The notes under the pieces are model-generated. The model saw only the letters and a program-made list of their open reading frames with translations, made no database searches and had not been told where the DNA came from. Below are positions 9,376 through 19,487 of a DNA stretch of 64,000 nucleotides, piece after piece. How positions within the stretch are numbered: the stretch's first letter is position 1; each line of letters opens with the position of its first letter. Where the stretch lies: contig JAWKUB010000005.1 in the NCBI GenBank assembly GCA_041398745.1, positions 186,001 to 250,000 on the forward strand, given 5' to 3'. The translations under genes and the position numbers were made by a program. Source of the stretch: JACKHO01 sp041398745 (lineage in GTDB: Bacteria > Planctomycetota > Planctomycetia > Planctomycetales > Planctomycetaceae).

Positions 9376-10313
9376 GTTCCTATTCACATTACTCTTCGCG
9401 AACGCAGTGGCTGTTATGGGGTAGTTGTGCGCTACTGGCCATCCTGGTCTGGATGGCGCCGCAACTCCTGGAAAAGCTTCGCCCGACACTTCTGGACATG
9501 AGTAACCTCGGATTGTCGAGCGTTCAGTTTGCGGCGACAACGAGCGACAAGAACTTGGACAACACCGAATCGACACTGCGAATTGCGGCGTTGGAGGAAT
9601 CGAATCGACGGCTCGAATTGCATGCCGCCGCGCTTGAGCAGCGAATACGGGAATTGAATCAGCGAGTGGCAGCACCACTTCGGGCTGAGGATTCACCCGC
9701 ACTCGTAGTTCATCAACCACGCTACGTGAAAGTCTTGGGGCGTTTGGGAGCGTCAGAACAAACCGAGCGTCGTCTCGTCCTGAACGTTGGTGCCAAGGCG
9801 GGCGTCGAAGGGGACGAATTCCTGGTGAATTCCGATCTCCCCGTGCTTGATAGCGGAAGTCAGTCCGGCATTCGTCCTGACGACTTTCTGCTCAGCGGAC
9901 GCACACTCTGGGGCCGCGTTGCCAGTTCCGGACATTGGACCAGCACGGCGGTTCCCATCACGGACGAGGGATTCCAGACTGCCGTACAAATTGTACGGAG
10001 CAGCACGACGGGGCCGGTGTACGGTGCCCGGGGAATTCTCAAAGGTGATGGGAACGGTTGCACTCTCGACCAAATCCCAGCGACGGAGCCGGTCACGATC
10101 GGTGACCATATCTACACCGATTCGAGAATTGCAGCTCCAGTCCCACTCTACTGTGGCATGATTGTCGAAGCCGAGCTCGACCCGAACGACATCTTCTGGC
10201 GGATTCGCGTGGCCCCTGCGGCGCAGCAGAATCCCGAACAGCTGATTGTCGTGTCTCCGCAACTGAATCCCATTCGGCTTGCGTCTGAAGAGGCCATTGA
10301 ATCTCCGAGATAG
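9372..10313 (+). CDS. mreC: Rod shape-determining protein MreC-like
   Basis: A 313-aa protein starting at the ATG (9372) that overlaps the mreB stop, with a GGAGGCGG ribosome site just upstream. It has the MreC layout: a short cytoplasmic N-terminus, one membrane segment at about residues 12-29, a coiled coil at about 70-105 (IAALEESNRRLELHAAALEQ), then a beta-rich periplasmic domain. MreC joins MreB to the periplasmic wall-synthesis machinery. Sequence divergence from proteobacterial MreC is considerable, so the name rests on architecture and on pairing with mreB. No mreD was seen. Confidence 0.85.
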   Translation: MSSYSHYSSRTQWLLWGSCALLAILVWMAPQLLEKLRPTLLDMSNLGLSSVQFAATTSDKNLDNTESTLRIAALEESNRRLELHAAALEQRIRELNQRVAAPLRAEDSPALVVHQPRYVKVLGRLGASEQTERRLVLNVGAKAGVEGDEFLVNSDLPVLDSGSQSGIRPDDFLLSGRTLWGRVASSGHWTSTAVPITDEGFQTAVQIVRSSTTGPVYGARGILKGDGNGCTLDQIPATEPVTIGDHIYTDSRIAAPVPLYCGMIVEAELDPNDIFWRIRVAPAAQQNPEQLIVVSPQLNPIRLASEEAIESPR

Positions 10314-10345
10314 CCGAAACCGGGCCATTTGCGGCACATCTTTCG

Positions 10346-10365
10346 CTTGATGGACTCCCATCAAG
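10346..10365 (+). terminator. Hairpin after mreC, possible weak terminator
   Basis: An 8-bp perfect inverted repeat (CTTGATGG and CCATCAAG, loop ACTC) lies 32 bases after the mreC stop. It lacks a T-run, so termination is only possible, not shown. Confidence 0.35.
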
Positions 10366-10440
10366 GGCAAATGAAGTTGTTGGTTTTCAGCAACTCGGTT
10401 TGACCTTGGTATCACCACGAACTGATACTGTTGTCTGGAT

Positions 10441-13400
10441 GTGCTGACCACAACACTGGTCAGCCGGACTGAGAATGGGTACGTGCAGATGTTCTGGTTG
10501 TTCCGATTAAATGCATTAGTGCGGCAATTCGCATCGTTGCGAAGTACGTCGCCGTACAGGCATGACGAGACATTTCACGTTCCGCTCTGGCTGGAGGCTG
10601 CCGAACCGCGAATTGTTCTCGACGCTGCCGCCGCGCTGGTTGGTGGCGAACTGCTGGTTACCGGAGACGCGGGCACCGTCATTGACGACTACGTAACGCT
10701 CGCCGTGTTCGATGACGGAATGGGGCACGAGTTTCTGCAAATCCTCGACCACGGCACGCCCATTGACATCGACCTCGGCATGGGAATGTCGCCGGTCACT
10801 GATTTGCCCATTTCCGACATTACGGCCGGACGCATTCAAATCGACTTGGGAACGGGCGATGACGCACTGCATCTACAAATTCCTTCAGCCGTTCCATTGG
10901 GGGGTGGGCTCGACGTCATTGTCAACGACGGTGACGGCATTGACAGTGTGGACATTCAAAACTCTTCGTCCCTTCTCGATATCGAAGGGACACATCTAAA
11001 CATTGAAAGCGATCAGATTTCATTCGACTCTGCTTTCGCGGAGACGCTCATTGACGTCGACTTTCAGTTGACCGGTGAACTTTCACTTCAATCTGACTTG
11101 GACCTGTCGACCGGCGGCGGCGACTTCCAGCTTCTCGGCGACGTGCACTCCGGCGCTGGCAACAACTTGTTGGTTGACACTTCCGGCGGGATGTTGAGCA
11201 TCGACGGAATGCTCGGCGATGTCGGTCAGGAACTCGGAACTGTCGACCTCGATGCAGGAATGGGATCACTTTCTATCGGAGACGTTCTGGCATCGGGTGA
11301 TGTTTCGCTGTCTGCAACTCAAATCAACCTGCATGGCAATGTATCCGGCAATGAATTGCTGTTTGACGGTGACGTCTTCACGCACGACTCTCTGGACCTC
11401 ACTGCGACTGGCGGCATCGATGCTTCGATGTCGATATTTCGTCCCACCGTTGATGGCCTCAACATCAGCTTCGCCGCGACCGGTGACATTCATCTCGGCG
11501 GATTGGAAATCAACCTCGGCACACTGCCAGCTTCGTCATTTGGCGACGTTGACATTCTCTCCGGGAATGATTTCACTCTCGGACAGTCTGAGATTTCGGG
11601 AGCTCTGACCGTTGGTGACCTCGACGGCACAACTGAGTTTCTTGGATCGCTCAGCGCAGGGAGTGTGCATGTGCTGGAAGGAGCCATCCTGAATGGTGAT
11701 GTCACAACTGTTGCCGAACAGTCGTATGGTGCACTCCTGCTGAACCAGGACGTATTACTCACGGCTCAAGATGTCACCGTGAGTGGTGAAGTTGAAAGTG
11801 CCCTCGGCCTGTTTCGCTCACTTTCAATCAACGCCACGGGACAGGTCGAACTGAATTCCACTGCGGCCCCAGGCAGCGGAAGGGAACTTGGGGCGCTGAA
11901 TATCAGTGGATTTCAGCAGCTGGAAATTCTTGGCCCGACGGCGGTGCAGGGGTCCATTGATCTCAATGGCCAAGCGATTCTGTTGGACGGGAATATCTCA
12001 ACTGGAAGCGGCGGGAACTTGAGTATCGACAACTCGGGGCAACTGGTTGTCGGAAATGCAGCGGTGTTTACGCTCGACGGCGCATTGGATCAAATTGGAT
12101 CGGGCGCGGTCTCACTGGGCGGCGACATTGCGACGAACAACGCCACGATTGCCTTCAATGGACCGGTCACGCTGACGGACGATGTATCGCTGGAAACAGG
12201 AGCGACTGGCGCGAGCATCACCTTTCATAACACTTTGGATGACGTTGCAGCCCAAGCTCATTCGATCGGACTGAATACCGGAACCGCCGGCGATATCACG
12301 TTCACAATGGATGTCGGTCAGGCACTGGAATTGGGAGCCGTCAATGTCACGCTCGCCCGAGATGTGTTCCTGCTGGGGCAGTTTCTGACAGTTGCATTCC
12401 AGCAACTCAACGGAACCGGAGCCACACACATCGACGGAACGCTGGTGACGTCTGGTTCGTCGGGCGTGAGCATCTCTTCGAATGACATCGAGGTCACGGG
12501 CCGCGTGGAATCGCAGTCGACAGGGACTGTTACGTTGCTGGCAGCAAATGACGTCACGCTCACCAGTTCAGCGGAAGTGGTATCAGACGCCGGCAACATC
12601 CAACTCATTGCCGACAGCGACATGGTGTGTGATGGCACAAGTGGCGCAGTAACTATGGCCGATGGTGCCGTTGTGATGAGTCAAACAGGTTCCATCGAAG
12701 TCCGGGCTGATGAAACCATTCTGGTCAGTTCCCTTTCGACGGGACATGCTGGCGGCCCGGCAATTACGGTGACGTCCAAGAATGGACAAGTTCTCGATGC
12801 GGGCGACACCAACGTGGATTTAGTTGCAAACTCGGCTGGTGCGGTCGTGGCTGTGACCTCACGTTTCGGCATTGGTTCGGGAGATGCGCTGGAAACCAAT
12901 GTCGATACGTTCGCTGGCGCGGTAACCGATTTCGGAACATTGCAAATCCACGACCTTGGTGACATTACCATCGCGGCTGCCCAAACGACGGGCGGCAATA
13001 TTCTCATTGAAGTCGATGGCAATCTGCAGGCGACAAACGCGTCCATTAGTCCAGGAACAGGAACGTCAGATCTCCAAATCATTGCCGTGGGTGATATCGA
13101 TTTGGGAACGTTGGGCAATGCGTTGGCAACCACCGACGGCGACAACATCGACCTTCAGGCTGGAGGGACCATTACTCTCCCAGATGCAGGTGTGAATGTT
13201 GGCAGCGGGAATTTGAATTTGCAGGGCGACACCGACATTGTTGATCCTCTCGGACGCGACCTCGGTTTGCTCGTCGCACAGAATCTTCAGCTGCAAACTG
13301 CTGCCGACGGTGGCAGTCTCACGTTGCAGACGAACGTTGATGTTCTGAACATCGACCTGACAACTGCCGCCAGCGGAACGGGCGTTTCTGTCGTCGAACA

Positions 13401-16290
13401 GGATGCGGTTGAAATTCAAAGTATCGTCACCAACGACGGCAAGGTGAGTGTCACAGCAGCAGACAGCACCGCCGGTGATTTGACGATTCACTCGATTGAC
13501 GCGGGCACGGCGGACGTATCACTTACCATCAGCAATAGCCCTGGAGCCATTATTGATGGCAGCGAAACCGAAATCGACATTGTCGCTGGTACGTTGACAC
13601 TCCTCAGCCGCAACGGAATTGGCAGCGGCAACCCACTGGAACTGCAGGTGAGTCAGCTCAACGCTGAGAATTTGGTGTCAGGAAACATCGACCTCCACAA
13701 CACCGTCGATTTGCAAGTCGCACGGGCGATTCAGTCGGGAACCGGTGACTTGAACATCATTGTCGATGGCACACTGAAAACTCTCCCGGCGATGACAATG
13801 GTCCCGAACGTCTCCGTCACATCAGGCAATTTGCATTTGCAGACCACAGGCGTCGCTGGCGATATTCGGGTGGACGGTTACGTCGCCTCCACATCAGGGA
13901 ACATTGAAATCGAATCGGCAAACGAACTGAAAGTTTCCCCCACAGGCACCATTGCTTCAGGCGGGGATCTGACTCTCACTTCGGTTGCGAATACAACCAT
14001 CAGCGGCATGGCCAGCAGCTCTGGCGGGAATGTCGTCATCGACTCGGCTGTAATGCTACGTATCACTGGCACTGGAAGCGTAATGACCGACACCGGTCTC
14101 CTGCGTTTGTCGACAACCAGTGGCAATCTGCAAATCGACGGTACGGTCAGTTCCAACTCGGGCCCGATTAACGTTGATTCTGGGGCGAGCCTCCAAGTGA
14201 CGGGAACTGGCAGCGTGACCTCGGCGGGGCCGGTCTCGCTGACGTCCACAAATAACGTCGCCATTGACGCTGGTGGCGTAGTGCGGTCGACCGGTGAAGA
14301 TGTCACACTGAACTCCGGTGGTTCGACTTTCATTGCGGGCGAGGTGTCGAGTCCTGTAGGCAGTCTCATTGTCTCATCGACAGGCAACCTCGAAGTTGCG
14401 GACACCGGGGTGCTCACGACCGATGCCGAATTGCTCCGACTCATAACGACAACCGGAGACATGCTGATTGCCGGGCAGGTCACGTCAAACACTGGGCCTG
14501 TGGAAGTCGAATCGGGCGGGAGCCTGCGAATTACTCCAACAGGTGTGGTTACTACCGAGGGAACACTGCTACTGACGGCAGATGCGAGTTTGACTGTTGA
14601 AACAGGCGCGTCGGTTCAGTCGTTCACGAACCGAGTTGATTTGGTCGCTGGCGGCGACGTCGTTTTGGGAACTGTGCAGTCCCCCACACTCATTAATGTT
14701 ACGTCGACTGGGGGTGCCATCGAGAATGGTCAGGCGGGCGGCGGACCGAATCTGATTGCTCCGGAACTGGTGCTGAGGTCATCCCAGGGAATTGGTAACA
14801 ACGCACCCCTTCAGACACAGACGGAATTGCTGGCCCTCGACAATTCTGCTGCCGGTAAAGTTCAAATCGAAAACAGCACGCGGGCGATGAATCCATTAAC
14901 GCTTGGGACAGTCGACGGACTTGTCGGCATCACGAACACAGGCGATGGTGACGGTGGGATTGCAATATCGAATGAGGGAGCAATCATCGTCGATGCGTTC
15001 GTGTTTGATACGAATGGCGGCGGGATTACTCTCGATGCGATTGGGGCAGATTCCGATCTCACCGTGAACGCACCGCTCGTGGCGTCCATCGACTTGGGAC
15101 TCATTCAACTGACTGCCGGGCGGAATCTCATTTTGAATGACACAGGCTTCGCCGATGACATTCTGGCCCGCGAAATTATTGGTGAAGCGGGCAATGAAGT
15201 TCAGTTCGACGAATTCAGCGGGGTCACCGTTCGCAGCGCGACAGGAAGTGTCGTCTCCCCCGTGCCGCGACTGGAAAACTTATTGACGCCGCAAATTGGG
15301 GCGGACGGCGTCTCGCACATTACCGCCGAGTTTGGTCACGCAGGTGCGGCCAACTTCTACTTCATGGTGCTGTGGGACCCCGCCTTCATTGACCGGTTCG
15401 ATGCTGCTCCGGCTTCCTTCGACGGCGCCCCGATTTTCGGATTGAACAACAGCGCCCTGCCTCCGGGCACAATGCACCAGAATTTGCCCCCGGAATTTGC
15501 GGCCGCGTTGCAGGTGCTCATAGCGCGGCAACAGGAAGTCGGAACTGGAGTATCTTTTGACGGATATGATCCTCTCGCGCTGCAGAAACAGGGCACCGCT
15601 CCCTACCTGGGGGAGAGCACTTTTGCGGCGGCGAAGTTCTACGGGGCAAATCCCAACAAGGATGTCCCCTACGATCCCTCCGCCGACATCCCTATTACGG
15701 TTCACATTTGGGATGACGGCAACATTACATTCATCCAACAGGGGCAGGATTTGGGGCAGGCGGAAGTCTCGGGCGAAGCCGGCGTGCCGGGTGACGGACT
15801 CCAGGGGGGCGTGTTCTTCTTCGACCTTTCGATTGAAGTTCCCCCACTCGAAGCTCCGCGCACAGTGGTAAACGACGCTGCCATCCAGACGACGACCGAC
15901 GTCATCCAGGATTCCGGAAGCGAAGAGATCCCCGTCATTATTGCTGATACTGTTTCCACCGATGAAGAAGTCTTGATTATCGAGAAGGTCGCCAAAGACG
16001 GCACCATTGCCCGGTTGCCCAACGGCCAACCCATTCGTCGGGAAATTCATGGGGCAGAGGTGTTTGACACCATCTCCGATTTGCCCGACCTGTACGACCG
16101 GCTCCACGAAGGTCACTGGCGGATTTACCTGAAGCCCGGCGCGGAAGCTCAGCCACAACTCATTCGAGACGTTGAACTCCGTGAGGGACGTCCCGCTGGC
16201 GGCGATATTGGTACGCAAGACCGTCCACCGACCAGTTCGGCGCCCGAAACAAGCACTCCCGTAGAAGACTCTAACGCGATGCAAAAGTAG
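10441..16290 (+). CDS. Giant LEPR-type exported repeat protein
   Basis: A 1949-aa protein. After a basic N-terminus comes LEAAEPRIVLDAA at residues 51-63, a form of the LEPR/LEPRILLDAA signature of large secreted planctomycete proteins. Residues from about 100 to 1640 are a long series of beta-strand repeats rich in G, S, T, D and N (for example SGNIEIESANELKVSPTG and TGNLEVADTGVLTT), with the look of haemagglutinin-like beta-helices. A compact C-terminal part (about 1650-1949) contains a LYDRLHEGHWRIYLKPG segment and a proline/threonine-rich tail. The start is uncertain: GTG at 10441 or ATG at 10489, neither with a strong ribosome site. Its stop is one base from the convergent ribF. A surface or matrix role is inferred; no enzyme motif was seen. 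Confidence 0.85.
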   Translation: MLTTTLVSRTENGYVQMFWLFRLNALVRQFASLRSTSPYRHDETFHVPLWLEAAEPRIVLDAAAALVGGELLVTGDAGTVIDDYVTLAVFDDGMGHEFLQILDHGTPIDIDLGMGMSPVTDLPISDITAGRIQIDLGTGDDALHLQIPSAVPLGGGLDVIVNDGDGIDSVDIQNSSSLLDIEGTHLNIESDQISFDSAFAETLIDVDFQLTGELSLQSDLDLSTGGGDFQLLGDVHSGAGNNLLVDTSGGMLSIDGMLGDVGQELGTVDLDAGMGSLSIGDVLASGDVSLSATQINLHGNVSGNELLFDGDVFTHDSLDLTATGGIDASMSIFRPTVDGLNISFAATGDIHLGGLEINLGTLPASSFGDVDILSGNDFTLGQSEISGALTVGDLDGTTEFLGSLSAGSVHVLEGAILNGDVTTVAEQSYGALLLNQDVLLTAQDVTVSGEVESALGLFRSLSINATGQVELNSTAAPGSGRELGALNISGFQQLEILGPTAVQGSIDLNGQAILLDGNISTGSGGNLSIDNSGQLVVGNAAVFTLDGALDQIGSGAVSLGGDIATNNATIAFNGPVTLTDDVSLETGATGASITFHNTLDDVAAQAHSIGLNTGTAGDITFTMDVGQALELGAVNVTLARDVFLLGQFLTVAFQQLNGTGATHIDGTLVTSGSSGVSISSNDIEVTGRVESQSTGTVTLLAANDVTLTSSAEVVSDAGNIQLIADSDMVCDGTSGAVTMADGAVVMSQTGSIEVRADETILVSSLSTGHAGGPAITVTSKNGQVLDAGDTNVDLVANSAGAVVAVTSRFGIGSGDALETNVDTFAGAVTDFGTLQIHDLGDITIAAAQTTGGNILIEVDGNLQATNASISPGTGTSDLQIIAVGDIDLGTLGNALATTDGDNIDLQAGGTITLPDAGVNVGSGNLNLQGDTDIVDPLGRDLGLLVAQNLQLQTAADGGSLTLQTNVDVLNIDLTTAASGTGVSVVEQDAVEIQSIVTNDGKVSVTAADSTAGDLTIHSIDAGTADVSLTISNSPGAIIDGSETEIDIVAGTLTLLSRNGIGSGNPLELQVSQLNAENLVSGNIDLHNTVDLQVARAIQSGTGDLNIIVDGTLKTLPAMTMVPNVSVTSGNLHLQTTGVAGDIRVDGYVASTSGNIEIESANELKVSPTGTIASGGDLTLTSVANTTISGMASSSGGNVVIDSAVMLRITGTGSVMTDTGLLRLSTTSGNLQIDGTVSSNSGPINVDSGASLQVTGTGSVTSAGPVSLTSTNNVAIDAGGVVRSTGEDVTLNSGGSTFIAGEVSSPVGSLIVSSTGNLEVADTGVLTTDAELLRLITTTGDMLIAGQVTSNTGPVEVESGGSLRITPTGVVTTEGTLLLTADASLTVETGASVQSFTNRVDLVAGGDVVLGTVQSPTLINVTSTGGAIENGQAGGGPNLIAPELVLRSSQGIGNNAPLQTQTELLALDNSAAGKVQIENSTRAMNPLTLGTVDGLVGITNTGDGDGGIAISNEGAIIVDAFVFDTNGGGITLDAIGADSDLTVNAPLVASIDLGLIQLTAGRNLILNDTGFADDILAREIIGEAGNEVQFDEFSGVTVRSATGSVVSPVPRLENLLTPQIGADGVSHITAEFGHAGAANFYFMVLWDPAFIDRFDAAPASFDGAPIFGLNNSALPPGTMHQNLPPEFAAALQVLIARQQEVGTGVSFDGYDPLALQKQGTAPYLGESTFAAAKFYGANPNKDVPYDPSADIPITVHIWDDGNITFIQQGQDLGQAEVSGEAGVPGDGLQGGVFFFDLSIEVPPLEAPRTVVNDAAIQTTTDVIQDSGSEEIPVIIADTVSTDEEVLIIEKVAKDGTIARLPNGQPIRREIHGAEVFDTISDLPDLYDRLHEGHWRIYLKPGAEAQPQLIRDVELREGRPAGGDIGTQDRPPTSSAPETSTPVEDSNAMQK

Positions 16291-16291
16291 C

Positions 16292-17218
16292 TCAGCTTGC
16301 CTCGTCACAGAGTTGCCGAGTTTGATCAACGTCGATACTCAACTGTCGAATGAGTTGATCGGTGCTGTCAAATCGAACGACATCGCGCAGTCGGTGTCGG
16401 AAGTCGACATCGATTTCCTGCCCGTAAATGTCGCCAGTGAAGTCGAGCAAATGCACTTCGAGCTTGCGTTCAGATCCATCAAACGTCGGATTGGTACCCA
16501 GTTGAATGGCGGCACTGAATGCCTGGTCGCCGACCGTTGCAATGCCGGCATAGACTCCGTCACAGGGAAGCATTTCTTCGACGTCCGCCAGGTTGGCTGT
16601 GGGGAAGCCAATGGTCCGCCCGCGAGCCGCGCCACTGCGAACAACACCCCGAACACGATGCATTCTGCCCAGTAACTGTGTTGCCAGTTCGATATTACCG
16701 GCCTGTAAAGTCTGTCGTATGGTGGTCGAGGAAACGAGTTCTTCGCCAGATATCTCCGGCGAGATAATCGTCACGTCAATGCTGTGTTCATCTGCGAGGG
16801 CGACAAGCGTTTCCGTCGTACCGGCGCGATGTTGGCCGAAACAGAAGTTCGGGCCTTCCACAATTCCGGCAATTTGCATTTCGCGCACGAGAATTGTTTC
16901 AAAGAACTCGCGTGGCGACATGGCGAGCAGCTCACGCGTTGGTTCGATGGCCAGCACGACATCAATGCCGCACTCTTCCAACAGGTGGGCTTTATACTCC
17001 AGTCGCGTCAGTCGCGGTGGCTGTCGATGCGGCGCCAGAACTGCGACGGGATGCGGTTCAAAAGTCACCACGACAGCGGGGACCGAAGCAGCCCGAGCCC
17101 GTTCCACAACCTGGTTCACAATGACTCGATGGCCACGATGGACGCCATCGAAGTTGCCAATCGAAACGTACCCGCCGCGATAAGCAGAAGGTGCTGTGAA
17201 ACCGGTAATCAGTGGCAT
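16292..17218 (-). CDS. ribF: Bifunctional riboflavin kinase / FMN adenylyltransferase RibF
   Basis: A cytoplasmic flavin-cofactor enzyme of 308 aa that makes FMN from riboflavin and FAD from FMN. The N-terminal adenylyltransferase domain has GNFDGVHRGH at residues 21-30 and a TIRQTL motif in the SSTT block near residue 165. The C-terminal riboflavin kinase domain (about 185-305) has GRTIGFPTANL and the LGTNPTF strand. In many bacteria ribF sits beside truB, rpsO or ileS; here it is alone, one base from the convergent giant surface-protein gene. Motifs and length are standard. Confidence 0.96.
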   Translation of the reverse strand: MPLITGFTAPSAYRGGYVSIGNFDGVHRGHRVIVNQVVERARAASVPAVVVTFEPHPVAVLAPHRQPPRLTRLEYKAHLLEECGIDVVLAIEPTRELLAMSPREFFETILVREMQIAGIVEGPNFCFGQHRAGTTETLVALADEHSIDVTIISPEISGEELVSSTTIRQTLQAGNIELATQLLGRMHRVRGVVRSGAARGRTIGFPTANLADVEEMLPCDGVYAGIATVGDQAFSAAIQLGTNPTFDGSERKLEVHLLDFTGDIYGQEIDVDFRHRLRDVVRFDSTDQLIRQLSIDVDQTRQLCDEAS

Positions 17219-17257
17219 AATGCGGCGTGCTGAAACGAAGGAAGCAGGGACCGAATG

Positions 17258-18505
17258 TCAATTTCCAATGGCATAGAGTCGTTCGTAAGCCCGCAAGTAG
17301 AGCATTCCAGGTGCTGCCGCCGGCGTGGCGTAAAACGTCCCCGGCAACGTGTTGCGTGCAACGACTTCCTTTTCGCGACCGGCCTTCATGATGGTGCACA
17401 CTCCATCGATTCCCTGGAAGTAAACCTTGCCATCTCCAGCAATAACCGATGCATGGTACGGACCGCCGCCGAGTCGATTCTGCCACACCAGTTTACCCGT
17501 CGTCGTTTCGAGACAGGAGGCAACGCCATTGTCAGAAACCATGAACAGCAGATCGCCGACAACCACGGGGGTTGAAGAGTCCGGCAGTGAGCGTTCGTAA
17601 GACCATTTCTCGCCTTCGGTCGAGAACGCGACAATACGACCGCGACCGCCCCCGCTGGGATTTGGTGACGTCGCAATGACGAGTTCTCCCGCTGGTACAG
17701 GCGACGCAATGACGCGACCGTAAGGACTGTCGATGCTCAGTCCCGGATGCGACCAGAGCCGTTTTCCATCCTTCACCCCGTAAGCATCGAGATGGCCGGC
17801 TCCACTCAGCAGAACTTCCACAGAATCTCCTCGATTCCAAATGACGGGAGACGAGTACGAGTCGGGATGGTCATCGGCGACGTTGTATTGTCGATTGGCC
17901 TTCCACAATTGCTGCCCCGTTTTCGCATCCAGTGCCAGCAGGTACGAAGCCCCTTTGGTCATACAGGCAACCAGCAGGTGGTTACCAACCAGACGGGGGG
18001 ATGATCCCATGCCGAACGTGATGTCGTACGCTCCGTGCTCCTTCTCCAAATCCTTCTTCCAGATGACGTCCCCAGTGGCTGGGTCGAGCCGAACGAGCAA
18101 ACCGTTGCCGAAGAAGGCCCAAATGGAATCTTCTGTCGCAATGGGAGTGGGCGTGGCGGCGTTGTGGCGGTGTGCCCAGAGTTCGCGGGCTCCCTTCGCC
18201 TTTAGTTCACCGGTCCCCACTCGGGTTTCCCGAATTTTCTTCCCTTTGACACGATCGAACGAGAGCACCCACAGGCCGCCGTCATCCGTTTGGGTCGTCA
18301 CATCAATTCGTTGTTCCGTGACGACGGGAGAGGAGTTTGCGCGACCGGGCAGTTCGACGGACCACTGGATTCCAGAATCCATTGCCCAGGAGTCTGGCAG
18401 CGGAGATTCGATCACACCGCTGCCGGTCGCTCCGCGAAACTGATTCCAGTCGTCGGCGTAAACCGTTCCCGAGACGAGAATTGTGAGTAAAAACAGTCTT
18501 GCCAT
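17258..18505 (-). CDS. Exported PQQ-like beta-propeller protein
   Basis: A 415-aa protein from the ATG at 18505, chosen because it opens straight into a signal peptide (ARLFLLTILVSG...). The rest consists of about seven propeller repeats of the PQQ/BamB type, with blades such as ALDAKTGQQLWKA and CLETTTGKLVWQNRLGG. The opening DDWNQFRGATGSG is a hallmark of a planctomycete propeller family and recurs in the gene at 63133. No membrane anchor or catalytic haem is visible. Such proteins are often named outer-membrane assembly or alcohol dehydrogenase-like, but no quinone-dependent enzyme partner is near, so the function stays open. Confidence 0.88.
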   Translation of the reverse strand: MARLFLLTILVSGTVYADDWNQFRGATGSGVIESPLPDSWAMDSGIQWSVELPGRANSSPVVTEQRIDVTTQTDDGGLWVLSFDRVKGKKIRETRVGTGELKAKGARELWAHRHNAATPTPIATEDSIWAFFGNGLLVRLDPATGDVIWKKDLEKEHGAYDITFGMGSSPRLVGNHLLVACMTKGASYLLALDAKTGQQLWKANRQYNVADDHPDSYSSPVIWNRGDSVEVLLSGAGHLDAYGVKDGKRLWSHPGLSIDSPYGRVIASPVPAGELVIATSPNPSGGGRGRIVAFSTEGEKWSYERSLPDSSTPVVVGDLLFMVSDNGVASCLETTTGKLVWQNRLGGGPYHASVIAGDGKVYFQGIDGVCTIMKAGREKEVVARNTLPGTFYATPAAAPGMLYLRAYERLYAIGN

Positions 18506-18788
18506 GTCACCAGTAAGTAGGATGCACCTTGAGAATATGTCTGGTAAGCGAGCAACCAGACTACGGCGAGAGCCTCCAAGTCGGCCATCGCCAATGCATC
18601 CTTGCAAATCCAACCGGCACCGCGGACGTAATTGCCCAAAGCGGCACATAACGAGCCCGGCATTATGCCCGGTTTATATCAGGAAGTTGCTGCGATGAAA
18701 ATGAACCGGAATTTCCGCGAACCCCACGTTTGGAAAGTTCCCTTCATTACGACAACGCCAAGAATCAGCTGGCGGGCCGTCAACAACT

Positions 18789-19364
18789 CTAGTCGCCGAT
18801 GTCAGCGGCAGGGATCTGGCACTCCAGATAGATATCAGTTGAGATGGGGTATTCATTGACCGTGACGTAAACGAAGTACCCGCAACCATCAGTGAAGACC
18901 GTTATCCGGTTGTTCGAATCGGTTCGAAGCTCGAAGGCAATGTCGAGGTCGACAATCGCTTGGCCTGAGCTTACGCTCGGGGGACGTGATGGATGGAAAA
19001 ACTCAGGACCGTAGGAAATCCCTTCTGGAATCGTAACACCGTTGATCTCGATTGGCTCGCCAAGTTCAGGTGGCGAAAACACAACTACCGTCGAAAGGAC
19101 TGACACGGCGGTAATCACACCCAAATTCGATGCAACAATTCCCGTAGTCGCATCAGTTGTTTCAGTGAGACTCGGTCGTGTGACGTCCGCGCATTTGTGG
19201 TCGTCATCTGGTGTTGCGATTTCTTCCGGAATCACTTGAATGCTAAGAGCTTCCATATCGAACTGAACAGCCCAGCCATCAGCCGACACCGTGAAGAGTT
19301 CTCGACCGATCAGAGACGCGAGTTGACGACGTTCATCGTCAGGAATCCGTGCATCAAAACGCAT
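18789..19364 (-). CDS. Hypothetical protein, 191 aa
   Basis: I do not recognise this protein. The ATG at 19364 has an AGGGG ribosome site about six bases upstream. There is no signal peptide. The N-terminus (FDARIPDDERRQLASLIGREL) is helical and charged; the C-terminal half is beta-rich, with a YFVYVTVNEYPIS strand. It stands alone between the PQQ-propeller gene and the GTPase pair, with the same orientation as both. Coding is plausible because the frame is long and the antisense frames are short. Confidence 0.68.
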   Translation of the reverse strand: MRFDARIPDDERRQLASLIGRELFTVSADGWAVQFDMEALSIQVIPEEIATPDDDHKCADVTRPSLTETTDATTGIVASNLGVITAVSVLSTVVVFSPPELGEPIEINGVTIPEGISYGPEFFHPSRPPSVSSGQAIVDLDIAFELRTDSNNRITVFTDGCGYFVYVTVNEYPISTDIYLECQIPAADIGD

Positions 19365-19487
19365 GTGAGCCCCTATGAATTCCAGTGCAATGGCAATTCT
19401 CTAAATGCAGTAGAAAGACAATATCGGTGGAAGAATTTGTCGTCAATTCACGGCTTTAGCGGAAGATTTGACGATACGAAAACTCGG

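Noticed and set aside
10441..16290. Whether the repeat-rich giant gene could be a polyketide or nonribosomal synthetase
   Set aside because: No KS, AT, adenylation or carrier motifs; only G/S/T/D-rich beta repeats.
15280..16329. Minus-strand frame of 349 aa inside the giant repeat protein
   Set aside because: Antisense shadow of a GC-rich repetitive gene and it runs into ribF without a ribosome site.
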